Shown here piece by piece: positions 53,796 through 62,462 of a stretch of DNA of 64,000 nt. Position 1 is the stretch's first letter. Each line of letters begins with the position of its first letter. A model generated the notes under the pieces. The model worked only from the letters and a program-made list of their open reading frames with translations, searched no databases and was not told the origin of the DNA. The stretch is from Kangiella sp. TOML190 (GTDB lineage: Bacteria; Pseudomonadota; Gammaproteobacteria; Enterobacterales; Kangiellaceae): positions 1,966,001-2,030,000 of the forward strand of contig NZ_BQYL01000001.1 in assembly GCF_023706045.1 (NCBI RefSeq). Direction: 5' to 3'. Position numbers and translations under genes: made by a program.

Positions 53796-54503
53796 CTACA
53801 ACTTGACATCCATATATATTGGTAAGTGATCGGAGGCTCGTTTAGCTAGGGTAGATTGGTGAACCCCAAAGTCGCTTATGTCGAGTTCGCCGTAAATCAC
53901 GAAGCGATCCAGCGGCAGCTTAGGGTTTGAGGTATGAAAACTAGGTCCTGGGGTGATAACTTTAAAATCTTCAGCAAAAGCGCGAGCTGCTTTGCCAAAA
54001 GTGCGCCATTCGTTAAAATCGCCGGCAATAATACAGGGCGTATCATCCTTGGAGTCTTCAATGTAATTGACTAGGGCAGCGACTTGTTGCTGACGGGCTT
54101 TGCCTGCCAGTGATAGGTGGGTACCGATAATGCGCAGCTGTTTGTTATCCTTGAGCTGGATTCTGGTCAGTACCGCGCCTCTGGGTTCTAACCCTGGCAG
54201 TGTGATAGCGCAGGAGTTAATTTCCTGTAGTTCATTTTTTAATAAAACCGTATTGCCATGCCAACCGATACTCTGTTCTAAATTGTCGATTGCCACCGCA
54301 TGGTAGTTCATGTCCTGCTTAAGATTATCAACTGGTAGGGCACTCTGGCGGCTGCCAAAACGTTTATCGGCTTCTTGCAACGCGATAATGTCGGCATCAG
54401 TTTCAGCGAGTACGGTTAAAATACGCTCAGGGTTACGCTTCCAATCGAGGCCAACGGCTTTGCGGATATTGTAGCTAACGATTCTGATGGAAGTTTGCGA
54501 CAT
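53796..54503 (-). CDS. endonuclease/exonuclease/phosphatase (EEP) family hydrolase
   Basis: A 235-residue cytosolic protein. Metal and catalytic residues: SYNIRKAVG (Asn), ALQEAD (Glu), GTHLSLAG (His), AGDFNEWR (Asp and Asn) and the final SDHLPIYMDV (Asp-His). Substrate could be DNA, a phospholipid or a nucleotide; the group with this order (EEP, about 235 residues) is poorly characterised. It follows the E2 gene past a terminator and is probably independent. Confidence 0.85.
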   Translation of the reverse strand: MSQTSIRIVSYNIRKAVGLDWKRNPERILTVLAETDADIIALQEADKRFGSRQSALPVDNLKQDMNYHAVAIDNLEQSIGWHGNTVLLKNELQEINSCAITLPGLEPRGAVLTRIQLKDNKQLRIIGTHLSLAGKARQQQVAALVNYIEDSKDDTPCIIAGDFNEWRTFGKAARAFAEDFKVITPGPSFHTSNPKLPLDRFVIYGELDISDFGVHQSTLAKRASDHLPIYMDVKL

Positions 54504-54512
54504 AACAATGAG

Positions 54513-54544
54513 CTAAAAAAAGGAGCTGCTTGAGCTCCTTTTAT
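54513..54544 (-). terminator. intrinsic terminator at the end of the E1-E2 operon
   Basis: AAAAGGAGCT-CAAGC-AGCTCCTTTTTTT on the minus strand, just past the E2 stop. Confidence 0.85.
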
Positions 54545-54549
54545 ATGGC

Positions 54550-56262
54550 CTAATGGGCTTTTTGCAAGTCTTCAATCACCGCTGCGAGGAATCTTGCCGC
54601 CTCACCGCCGGTACAAGCCCTATGATCAAAGGTTAACGATAAAGGTAACATTTTGGCATTGTTGATACCTTTGTCGGTCAGCTTAAGCTCGTTACGGAAA
54701 CGCCCCGTCCCTAAAATTGCCACTTGTGGCGGCGACACTACAGGCGTGCCATAGCGGCCAGCGATCGAACCAAAGTTAGAAAGAGTAATGGTGCCGTTTT
54801 GCTGATCTTCTTGCTTTAACGCCTTGCTTTCGATTTTTTGGCGCAATTCTTGTACGCTGGCGCGAACCCCTGTCATATCCATACGATCGGCGTTATGCAC
54901 CACCGGTACATACAAACCATCGCCAGAGTCGACCGCGATCCCGACATTGACATTCGGATGCAAAATACGCTCGAAGTTTTGACCATCAAACCAAGCGTTT
55001 AGGGCTGGAACCTGTTTAGCCGCAGTGACCAAAGCGCGAACATAACGTGCCAGCGAGTCGGTACCTTTGGGCCAGGCAGAAATATCCGCATCTTCCACCA
55101 AAGTGGTTGGTACGACCGTTGCATGCGAGTGAGCCATACCCATGGCCATAGCGCGGCGCACGCCACGAACGGTTTCCGGTTTAATTTCTAAATTGACTGG
55201 TGGTAGCCCAGCTGCTTGGCTTGGCGACATTGCTGTAGCTGAAGGAGCGCTTGCTGCGAATGAAGCTGAACCGCCTTTAGCTGCGGCTTCCACATCGTCG
55301 CGGGTGATAGAGCCTTTGCGTCCTGAAGTGGCGCAAGAACCTAAATCTACGCCAAGTTTTTTGGCTAGCGCGCGAACTGCTGGCGAGGCTTTATAAGTTA
55401 GCGGATTCGAGGTTTCAGTACCGACCACTACTTCTGAGCTTGCGCTTGAACTAACTTGCGCTTGCCCACTGTTAGCTGCTGCTTTAACATCTTTTTGAGT
55501 AATTTGGCCGTTAGTACCAGTGCCTTTAACTTGCGCTAGATCCACTTTAAGCTTCTTAGCCAAAGCTTTAACCACAGCGCTAGAAGTCTCTGCGACAACA
55601 TTGTGACCGACTTCAACTGCGCCAACTACCGTGCCAGAATCGGCTCTTTTTTCTTCGCCAGAATCGGCAGGAGTAGCATCTGAGGAAGCGTTTGTAGAGC
55701 CATCAGCAGTACCACCAAATTCTACTAAAGGTGCACCTACTTCAATTACATCACCAGCTTGACCGAAGAATTTGCTGACAACACCCGCAACTGGCGAGGG
55801 TACTTCAACTACCGCTTTAGCGGTTTCCATTTCGACCATCGGCTGATCGACGGTAACGGTTTCACCTTCTTTAACTAACCAGCGAACCACTTCCGCATCT
55901 GGCAAGCCTTCGCCTAAATCGGGCAATTTAAAGATTTCCGATGCACCGTTTGCTGACGCATTGGCAGAAGTAGCAGCTTCTGCTTCTACTGCAGGAGCCT
56001 CAACTTCTTCACTAGTGATGGCTTCACCTGGTTCTCCAAAAGTCACCAACACAGCGCCCACATCAATCACATCGCCAGCTTGGCCATGTAACTTGGCAAT
56101 GCGCCCAGCGTAAGGTGAGGGGACTTCGACCACCGCTTTGGCCGTTTCCATTTCGACCATGGGTTGATCAACGGCAACCGTATCACCTTCTTTGACTAGC
56201 CAGCGAACCACTTCCGCATCCGGTAAGCCTTCGCCTAAATCGGGTAAGTTAAACTGTTTCAT
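54550..56262 (-). CDS. bkdB: 2-oxoacid dehydrogenase E2 (branched-chain type), two lipoyl and two E3-binding domains
   Basis: A 570-residue acyltransferase. Two lipoyl domains (1-76 with Lys42, 108-183 with Lys149; both METAKAVVEV) are followed by two peripheral-subunit-binding domains (about 233-270, VKALAKKLKVDLAQVKGTG; about 300-335, VRALAKKLGVDLGSC) in Ala/Ser-rich linkers. The catalytic domain starts near 360 and ends with DHRACTGGEAARFL, so the usual HRxxDG reads HRACTG. The ETAKAV lipoyl motif and the E1 partners suggest branched-chain or 2-oxobutyrate oxidation. Overlaps E1beta by four bases. The E3 (lpd) gene is not here. Confidence 0.85.
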   Translation of the reverse strand: MKQFNLPDLGEGLPDAEVVRWLVKEGDTVAVDQPMVEMETAKAVVEVPSPYAGRIAKLHGQAGDVIDVGAVLVTFGEPGEAITSEEVEAPAVEAEAATSANASANGASEIFKLPDLGEGLPDAEVVRWLVKEGETVTVDQPMVEMETAKAVVEVPSPVAGVVSKFFGQAGDVIEVGAPLVEFGGTADGSTNASSDATPADSGEEKRADSGTVVGAVEVGHNVVAETSSAVVKALAKKLKVDLAQVKGTGTNGQITQKDVKAAANSGQAQVSSSASSEVVVGTETSNPLTYKASPAVRALAKKLGVDLGSCATSGRKGSITRDDVEAAAKGGSASFAASAPSATAMSPSQAAGLPPVNLEIKPETVRGVRRAMAMGMAHSHATVVPTTLVEDADISAWPKGTDSLARYVRALVTAAKQVPALNAWFDGQNFERILHPNVNVGIAVDSGDGLYVPVVHNADRMDMTGVRASVQELRQKIESKALKQEDQQNGTITLSNFGSIAGRYGTPVVSPPQVAILGTGRFRNELKLTDKGINNAKMLPLSLTFDHRACTGGEAARFLAAVIEDLQKAH

Positions 56263-57239
56263 TTGTACTCCATGATTCTGCGCGCTTCATCTAAGATGCG
56301 ATCAACCGTTGGCATGTATTGTTTTTCCATCTTGTAGTATGGCATAACCGTATCATAGCCCGATACGCGACCAATTGGCGCCAACAAGCTCATGATCGCG
56401 TGCTCGGCAATCTCGGCCGCGATTTCAGAACCTACCGCACCGGATTTTGGCGCTTCTTGGATAATACAAACGCGGCCGGTCTTGCGTACTGACTCTAAAA
56501 TGGTGTCCATATCAATAGGACTGACGGTCGCTACGTCTATGACTTCAGCGTCAATACCTTCGGCGGCTAATTTTTCCGCAGCGATATTGGTTTCGTGCAT
56601 CATAGCACCCCAAGAAATAAGGGTGATGTCTGAACCTTCACGATCCACAAAACAAACTTCCAATGGATACTCTTCGCCATTATCTTCAACTTCGTGTTTA
56701 ACAATACGATAAACGCGTTTTGGCTCTAAGAAAATGACCGGATCCGGATCGCGAATAGCCGCTAGCATCAAGCCATAGGCGCGACTTGGATTGGACGGGA
56801 TCACTACTTTCAAGCCTGGTATATGAGCAAATAATGCTTCGGTAGACTCGGAATGATGTTCAGGAGCGTGAATACCGCCACCAAAAGGTGCACGAATCAC
56901 CATCGGCATGGTCAAGCGGCCGCGAGTACGGTGACGCATACGCGCTGCTTGGCCAAAAATTTGATCTACTGCGGGAAAGATAAAGCCCATAAACTGCATT
57001 TCAGCAACCGGTTTCATGCCTTGCGCAGCCATGCCCACCGCAAGTCCAGCAATCATAGATTCTGCTAGTGGCGAGTCGATCACTCGATCTTCACCATATT
57101 GCGCCTGCAAACCGTCAGTCGCGCGGAAAACACCGCCGTTTTTTCCCACATCTTCACCGAATAACACCACATCTTTATCGTGTTCTAATTCGTAAGCAAG
57201 AGCAGCGTTAACTGCTTCAATTAAAGTAATTGCCGCCAT
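56259..57239 (-). CDS. bkdA2: 2-oxoacid dehydrogenase E1 beta subunit
   Basis: A 326-residue transketolase-like beta subunit, cofactor-binding partner of E1alpha. Typical stretches are LFGEDVGKNGGVFRAT, VIDSPLAESMIAGLAVGMA, MPMVIRAPFGGG and VCIIQEAPKSGAVGSEI. Overlaps E1alpha by one base (TAATG) and E2 by four, a tightly coupled operon. Best match is the branched-chain / PdhB-like group. Confidence 0.9.
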   Translation of the reverse strand: MAAITLIEAVNAALAYELEHDKDVVLFGEDVGKNGGVFRATDGLQAQYGEDRVIDSPLAESMIAGLAVGMAAQGMKPVAEMQFMGFIFPAVDQIFGQAARMRHRTRGRLTMPMVIRAPFGGGIHAPEHHSESTEALFAHIPGLKVVIPSNPSRAYGLMLAAIRDPDPVIFLEPKRVYRIVKHEVEDNGEEYPLEVCFVDREGSDITLISWGAMMHETNIAAEKLAAEGIDAEVIDVATVSPIDMDTILESVRKTGRVCIIQEAPKSGAVGSEIAAEIAEHAIMSLLAPIGRVSGYDTVMPYYKMEKQYMPTVDRILDEARRIMEYK

Positions 57240-58333
57240 TATTTCGCTCCTGATGTTTGAGTTTTAGCGCGAGCAATTGCCGCTTCGCGTTGTGGTTTGG
57301 TTTTTTCGGGTAATTCCGCAAACAGATTATCGAACATCGCTTCAGGACCAGGAATAGGGTGCGCTTCATAAGCTTTTACCGCCGCATCCACTTCCGCTGC
57401 AATTTCCGCTTTCATCGCTTCTTCGTCTTTTTCCGACCAAGCTTTGTTGTCTTCTAAATACTTGCGCAAGCGAACCATGGGCTCGTTTTTCCAAGCAGCT
57501 TCTTTGACTTTTGGATCGTCATAACGAGAAGCGTCATCGGCAGTGGTGTGATCACACAAGCGGTAAGTAATGGCTTCGATCAAGGTTGCGCCACCGCCAT
57601 TACGTGCTTTTTCAAAAGCATATTCCGCCATTTGTTTAACCGCAATAATATCGTTACCGTCCACTTGTACGCCTTCGATACCGGCGGCAATTGCTTTTTG
57701 CGCGTAAGTTTCTGTAGCCGTTTGAATTTCGGTAGGAACCGAGATAGCCCACTGGTTATTATTGACCATAAAGACACAACCTAAATTCCAAATACCGGCA
57801 ACATTGATACCTTCATAGAAATCACCCTCGGAAGTACCGCCTTCACCAATCTCAGTGGCAACCGCACGTTTTTGGCCGCGCATCTGAATCGCTTTAGCAA
57901 CACCGGCCGCATGAATAATTTGGTTGGCAATCGGTACACAAATCGGGAAATCTTCTTTGGCGTTTCTATAGTTAGCGCCGTCTTCATTACCGCCCCAATA
58001 GATAAAAATCTCTTCCATGCTAATGCCGTGCTTTAACATGGCGCCAGTGGAACGATAGTAGGGGACTAAGACATCTTCTTTAGTCATGGCATCGCCATAG
58101 CCAATGCCAATCGCTTCTTGTCCAAGCGAGGCAGGGAAGGTGCCCATTTTGCCTGTTCTTTGTAGCGCATAGGCTTTGGCATCGAAAGCGCGCAGCAAAG
58201 CCATGTCGCGATACAATGAACGCATTTTATCCATGTCTTTAGCAAAAGCAGGTAATTCTTGAGTCGGCTTACCATCAGCACCCAAGTACTGGTGATACTT
58301 AATCTCGAAAGAAGCAACAGTTCTAGTCGTCAA
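57239..58333 (-). CDS. bkdA1: 2-oxoacid dehydrogenase E1 alpha subunit
   Basis: A 364-residue thiamine-diphosphate subunit. The TPP motif reads IGEGGTSEGDFYEGINVAG ... MVNNNQWAISVP; the GEG version rather than GDG is seen in branched-chain types such as BkdAA. The Ser/phosphorylation-loop region RLCDHTTADDASRY is typical. I start at TTG 58333, with GGAGA 8 bases before it; a longer frame to TTG 58417 lacks similarity and no ATG precedes the conserved N-terminal KYHQYLG segment. It oxidatively decarboxylates a branched or 2-oxobutyrate-type acid. Confidence 0.88.
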   Translation of the reverse strand: MTTRTVASFEIKYHQYLGADGKPTQELPAFAKDMDKMRSLYRDMALLRAFDAKAYALQRTGKMGTFPASLGQEAIGIGYGDAMTKEDVLVPYYRSTGAMLKHGISMEEIFIYWGGNEDGANYRNAKEDFPICVPIANQIIHAAGVAKAIQMRGQKRAVATEIGEGGTSEGDFYEGINVAGIWNLGCVFMVNNNQWAISVPTEIQTATETYAQKAIAAGIEGVQVDGNDIIAVKQMAEYAFEKARNGGGATLIEAITYRLCDHTTADDASRYDDPKVKEAAWKNEPMVRLRKYLEDNKAWSEKDEEAMKAEIAAEVDAAVKAYEAHPIPGPEAMFDNLFAELPEKTKPQREAAIARAKTQTSGAK

Positions 58334-58655
58334 GGCTAGATCTCCTTTAATTGAGCGGGGAAATAATATGATAATCAGCAAGTTAGGTGCTGAACCTAAA
58401 CTAACCCCTAAATACAAATAGATTCATTTTCGGGCGCGATCTTACGCAATTTTAGGTCATTTGTATAGCGACTTTTGCGCCAGCCTAAACTTGAGTTAGG
58501 TGGTTTTATATATTTACTTTGGCGCATAAAAAAAAGTAATGACAACAATGCTCATCGCTATAACTATTGGCCAAGTTCCAAGCATCAAAACCAATAGGAT
58601 TTGATTGCGAAACTCTCAAGTGATTTTAAGCCACCTTACTGCTTTCTATCAGCTT
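58334..58655. other. 322-base gap upstream of the E1alpha operon
   Basis: No gene apart from the 3' end of the interrupted methyltransferase next to it. It has two palindrome-like pairs built from the same words: GTTAGGT-GCTGA-ACCTAAAC (58382-58401) and CCTAAAC-TTGA-GTTAGG (about 58484-58500), plus a lone TTTAGGT between them. These could be operators for a regulator of the dehydrogenase. Confidence 0.45.
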
Positions 58656-59717
58656 TTACGCTTTAACCTCTAATACCATATTGGTTGGAGTTTGTGCAGC
58701 GCGTCGGATCTGGTTAAAACCGGCTTGATTTAAGACATTGGTAAGCCTAGCTTGACCAGCTTGAGCGCCGAGTCCTAAACCTACCTCTTGTGCTTTGGAG
58801 GTTGGCACTCAAACCACCGTTGAAAAGCCGTAAAAAATTGCCGAAAGCGGATTAAGATTATCTTCCAGTTTATCCTGCGCCATTGGTTCCACCAGCATAA
58901 AAGTACCATCGGATTTCAAAGTGCTTTTTATATGAGCCGCGGCGCCGCCCATATCGTGCAAGGCATCAAAAATACACGCAAAATCGAATTGGTTAGCGGG
59001 TATCTCTTTAGCGGCGCAAACCTCAAAGCTAATGTTGGTCAAACCTGCTTGCTCGGCTTTGCTTCGAGCAGCTTGAATAGAAGGCTGATGAAAGTCATAA
59101 CCAATAAATTCGGAATTGGGATAGGTTTGCGCCATCAAAATGGTTGAAGAGCCATAGCCACAACCAATATCGGCAACCTTAGCGCCTTGGGTTAGCTTTT
59201 GTTCAACGCCATCTAACGCCGGGATCCAACTTTCGACTAAGTTTGCAACATAGCCAGGACGGAAGAATCGATCGGTGCCACAAAAGCAACAACTGCTGTG
59301 TTCGCTCCATGCTCTTCCTCGTCCGGTTTTAAAGACATCCACTGCGGTTTGATTGGTTTCAAACTGGCCAACTATGGCCTGAAAAAAGCCTTGCATGCAG
59401 GTAGGTTGGCCTTCGTGAGCAAAAATAGCGGCTTGTTCAGGAGACAAACTAAAAGATTGGTTGCTGGCATCAAATTCAACGTAACCAAGGGCTGTGTTGG
59501 CTGATAGCCACTCCATTAAATAGCGCTCGTTAAGGCCTGTGCTGCTGGCTAGTTCTTGAGCGCTACAGGGACCATTTTGCTCTAGCGCTTGGTAGGTGCC
59601 TGACTGGTCGCCAATATAGGCCATGAGTAAGCCCATCGCGCCAGCGACATCACCTAAAACTTTACCAAAGAGTTGATTGAATTTATCTTCGTTAATAGCA
59701 GGAGTATTCATTGACAA
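58656..59717 (-). pseudogene. class I SAM-dependent methyltransferase interrupted by an in-frame TGA
   Basis: Reading from ATG 59717, a 302-residue product ends at TGA (58811-58809) after YGFSTVV. The same frame then continues for 51 more codons, VPTSKAQEVGLGLGAQAGQ ... PTNMVLEVKA, to TAA at 58656. This segment matches the C-terminus of full-length relatives, and the total of 354 residues is their usual length. The N-terminal winged helix (25-110), FFRPGYVANLVESWIPALDG, and the SAM loop VADIGCGYGSSTILMA are intact. Related proteins usually have Cys where TGA falls, as far as I recall. Options are a nonsense mutation, a sequencing error, or selenocysteine; see findings. Confidence 0.85.
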
Positions 59718-59828
59718 TCCTCATATCCTTATTGAGAACTAATCAATCTACTCTGGACTTTTTAACTAGGCAAGGAATCAGCTCACAGCAACGCTGTAAA
59801 ACAATATGACGGTTTGGTTAAGGGCGCT

Positions 59829-60215
59829 TTATTCACTGAGCCATTCTAATGCACGATCTTTATCTTCAAAAAACTGTTTTTTACCACCCATAAACCAGTT
59901 GGCTATTTTGGTGTATTTGTGTTGCCATTTTTTATTACCATAAACAGCAACTTTTTCAAACTCTCGGCCATGTTTTAAACATAGTTTTAAGTCATACCAA
60001 GCAGCTTTGGCATCCCATTTATCCAATTCAGTTGCATCAATCAAAGCTCTAGCTCTTGGTTTATCCGAAGCTTGTAACGCTGAGTCAATTACTGGGCTAA
60101 CGATTTCGAAATCTTGGCGCGTTAAAGTGCCAGTAGCTTTTAGCAAAAAATAGACATTAGTTTGATGGCGCTCGATGCCGATAGAAAGTCCGTTGGTAAT
60201 AATGCGGCTTTTCAT
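59829..60215 (-). CDS. STAS/SpoIIAA-like protein
   Basis: A 128-residue soluble protein. The fold follows the SpoIIAA-like (DUF3478) pattern: VYFLLKATGTLTRQDFE, ARALIDATELDKWDAKAAWYDLK, KVAVYGNKKWQHKYTKIANWFM and FFEDKDRALEWLSE. Members bind lipids or nucleotides as SEC14-like domains, with function unknown. Single gene. Confidence 0.85.
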   Translation of the reverse strand: MKSRIITNGLSIGIERHQTNVYFLLKATGTLTRQDFEIVSPVIDSALQASDKPRARALIDATELDKWDAKAAWYDLKLCLKHGREFEKVAVYGNKKWQHKYTKIANWFMGGKKQFFEDKDRALEWLSE

Positions 60216-60398
60216 AAGGCTACTCCTTGCAGGTAACTGCTCCTATGCTTATTTTTAGTTTACCTATCTTACCCTTAAACTCAAGTTATCCGCACGCTTA
60301 TCTAGTGTTATTGCTCGCTCGCTTGAGTTAACAGCTTTCACTTTCTGTTATTTTTTTGATGGGTTAGAATAATGACAAATATCTAAAACTACTTGTTT

Positions 60399-60899
60399 AT
60401 GAACAATCAGCGTCAAGAACACCTAGCTTTTCAGCAGCAGATGCCGAATAACCACTGTTTCGGTTGTGGCACTCTCAACGAGCAAGGATTAGGGATTAAA
60501 AGTTATTGGGTGGAAGGAAAAGAGGGCGAGGAGTCGGTGTGCGAATTTATGCCTCAAGCCCACCATAATGCAGGTCCAGAGCATGTATTAAATGGCGGTA
60601 TTATCTCGACCATAATTGATTGCCATTGTGTGTGTACAGCTTTTGCAAAAGCCTATGCGATGGATGGGCGACCAATTGGTGATACACAAAATGGTGACTT
60701 TTTATGGTTTGCTACGGGCACTTTAGAAGTTCGCTTTAATCGCCCTGTAGCGATTGACCAGCCTGTTATTTTGCGCGCTAAAATCATTCAAGCCAAGCCT
60801 AAAAAAATTACTTTAGAATGTACCTTAGAATCCGAAGGTGAAATTTGTAACGAAGCAAAATTAATTGCAGTAAAAGTGCCTAAGGAGTTTTTGGGTTAA
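60399..60899 (+). CDS. hotdog-fold thioesterase (PaaI/YiiD-like)
   Basis: A 166-residue protein. The N-terminal MPNNHCFGCGTLNEQGLG and the hotdog helix VLNGGIISTIIDCHC carry the catalytic Asp/Gly pattern; LEVRFNRPVAIDQPVILRA completes the fold. It likely hydrolyses acyl-CoA or a related thioester. I use ATG 60399; a TTG two codons earlier is possible and there is no good ribosome site. Confidence 0.8.
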   Translation: MNNQRQEHLAFQQQMPNNHCFGCGTLNEQGLGIKSYWVEGKEGEESVCEFMPQAHHNAGPEHVLNGGIISTIIDCHCVCTAFAKAYAMDGRPIGDTQNGDFLWFATGTLEVRFNRPVAIDQPVILRAKIIQAKPKKITLECTLESEGEICNEAKLIAVKVPKEFLG

Positions 60900-60949
60900 T
60901 TTTTTTAGATTGGTTTTAGTATATTAACCCTATACCCTTACTTGGCAGC

Positions 60950-62155
60950 TTATTTTAAGCTATTTATACCTTTAACAAGCATGGCTTCAATTTGTTGTAC
61001 TATTTGCTTTTCTACCTGCGGTTCAAAACCTTGAATGCGCGGTGTATGGATATGGCCAGTGGGGATCTGTGAGCCGAGTTTGTTGCGCAAATTGATACTG
61101 CGATAAGATATTTCATTGGACAAGTAACCGCCGCCTGAGCCTGCTACTGAGGTTGAACCAGTCAAATCTGCATAAACCTTTGGATGGAAGTTTTTCTCCA
61201 GAGTAGTAACTTCATTGTTGTCATTAACTTGATAGCGGCCTAAAGCTTGTTGCATAGCAGCAACTGGCAATGAGAACTCAACAAATTCAGGACCAGAAAG
61301 CGGCTGATTTTTAAATAGAGGGATGATGGGGTTTTGCGAGCTGGCTCCAGTAAAAACATTGAGATTATCAGGGGCTTTTGCCGAGCGACGCAAACCAGGA
61401 AAGCGTTCCAAATCAAAATGCTCTCGCCCCATGCTGATGGTGGCAATCATATCAACGGAGTTTGATTGATAAAACGGCATTAAAAAATTCTCAACTTCAC
61501 CTAAATCAAAATCAATAAAACGTACTGGAAAAATAGCACTCTCGATCTGCACTTTGCCTTTCCTTGTAGTGATCACTTTGCCATCCAATAGCAGGGCGGC
61601 TAAGCCGGAAGGGTTGCTTTGAGCAATATTTCGATCTAGAAAAAAGGGATCAAAGCCCGTAACTAGAACCTTCTTAACTTCATCATTGGAAAAGTTGATA
61701 TCTTTTTGACCGCGAGATGCTCTTTCCATTGTCCAGTAAAGCAGATCTAGCTGTTCAGGCGTTAATGTAATGGCGTATCTGCTAGTCTTAAGCATTTTAG
61801 AGAATTGCAGTCGCGCCCAATACAAAGGGCGATCATCATAAGTGCTGTTTTTTGCTTGAAGTTTAGTAGTTGCGACTTGCCATAAGAGATTGGCATGTTT
61901 TGCCACTACAGCATTCAGCTCAGAAAAGCTTTTGGCTTGGGTAATGGCTTGTTCAAAATCGGCAAGGTTTTGTTTGAAAACTAAACTTAGTTGAGGTTTT
62001 TCAGATACAAGCTTGGTAAGTCGCAGCTCTTCTACGCTTAGTGAGTTTGTTTGAGTTGGTTCAAGGTTCGTCGTGCTGCTGCTGTTTATCGAGCAAGCAG
62101 TTAGAGTACAAATTGCAATTGCTACGCTAGCATAAAAGCTTACGAGCTTAGTCAC
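60950..62155 (-). CDS. pyroglutamyl-peptidase-like (C15) lipoprotein, catalytic Cys replaced
   Basis: A 401-residue lipoprotein. It starts at GTG 62155 behind AAAGGAT; the signal ends in TLTAC. Residues 25-170 are a helical region without known motif. The C-terminal half is a C15-like domain: KVLVTGFDPFFLDRN (PGP opening), SNPSGLAALLL, ISMGREHFDLERF (catalytic Glu region), then GSGGGYLSNEISYR, where the family has SAGTxxCN. Ser replaces the nucleophile Cys. HIHTPRI may supply the His. Either a Ser-based enzyme or a non-catalytic binder. Confidence 0.8.
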   Translation of the reverse strand: MTKLVSFYASVAIAICTLTACSINSSSTTNLEPTQTNSLSVEELRLTKLVSEKPQLSLVFKQNLADFEQAITQAKSFSELNAVVAKHANLLWQVATTKLQAKNSTYDDRPLYWARLQFSKMLKTSRYAITLTPEQLDLLYWTMERASRGQKDINFSNDEVKKVLVTGFDPFFLDRNIAQSNPSGLAALLLDGKVITTRKGKVQIESAIFPVRFIDFDLGEVENFLMPFYQSNSVDMIATISMGREHFDLERFPGLRRSAKAPDNLNVFTGASSQNPIIPLFKNQPLSGPEFVEFSLPVAAMQQALGRYQVNDNNEVTTLEKNFHPKVYADLTGSTSVAGSGGGYLSNEISYRSINLRNKLGSQIPTGHIHTPRIQGFEPQVEKQIVQQIEAMLVKGINSLK

Positions 62156-62156
62156 T

Positions 62157-62333
62157 TTAAAATCCTTTCCAAAGTTTTGATGTTTTTTCTTGGCATTCTG
62201 GGTTATCACGCTTTTCATCAATTTCAGCGTATTTCTTTTTTTCTGCTTGACGTGATTTTGAGTCAGGTTTGATGGTTTCTTCTAACTCTTTAAAGAATTC
62301 TGTGATTTCGCTAGTGTGATTGCTTTTGCTCAT
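62157..62333 (-). CDS. small acidic/basic hypothetical protein
   Basis: A 58-residue protein, highly charged and helical (ITEFFKELEETIKPDSK; RQAEKKKYAEIDEKRD), one Cys near the end (NPECQEK). It ends one base before the GTG of the C15-like gene, so the two are likely translationally linked. Weak ribosome site. Not recognised. Confidence 0.5.
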   Translation of the reverse strand: MSKSNHTSEITEFFKELEETIKPDSKSRQAEKKKYAEIDEKRDNPECQEKTSKLWKGF

Positions 62334-62343
62334 AAATTCGGGC

Positions 62344-62367
62344 TCATTCCCGCGCAAGCGAGAATCC
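62344..62367. repeat. REP-like repeat (copy 3)
   Basis: TCATTCCCGCGCAAGCGAGAATCC, an imperfect hairpin in the same family as 34546 and 35369; it sits just upstream of the small ORF start and forms an inverted pair with copy 4. Confidence 0.6.
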
Positions 62368-62462
62368 AGTATTAATAATAATGTCGGATCATGAAAGCAA
62401 CTTTATAATGTTATTTCTTCTATGACAAATGAATTCAATAAGATGAGTAGCTTGTTTTGGGG

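Noticed and set aside
58334-58417. 28-codon upstream extension of the E1alpha gene
   Set aside because: Unlike any family N-terminus; TTG 58333 has the better ribosome site.
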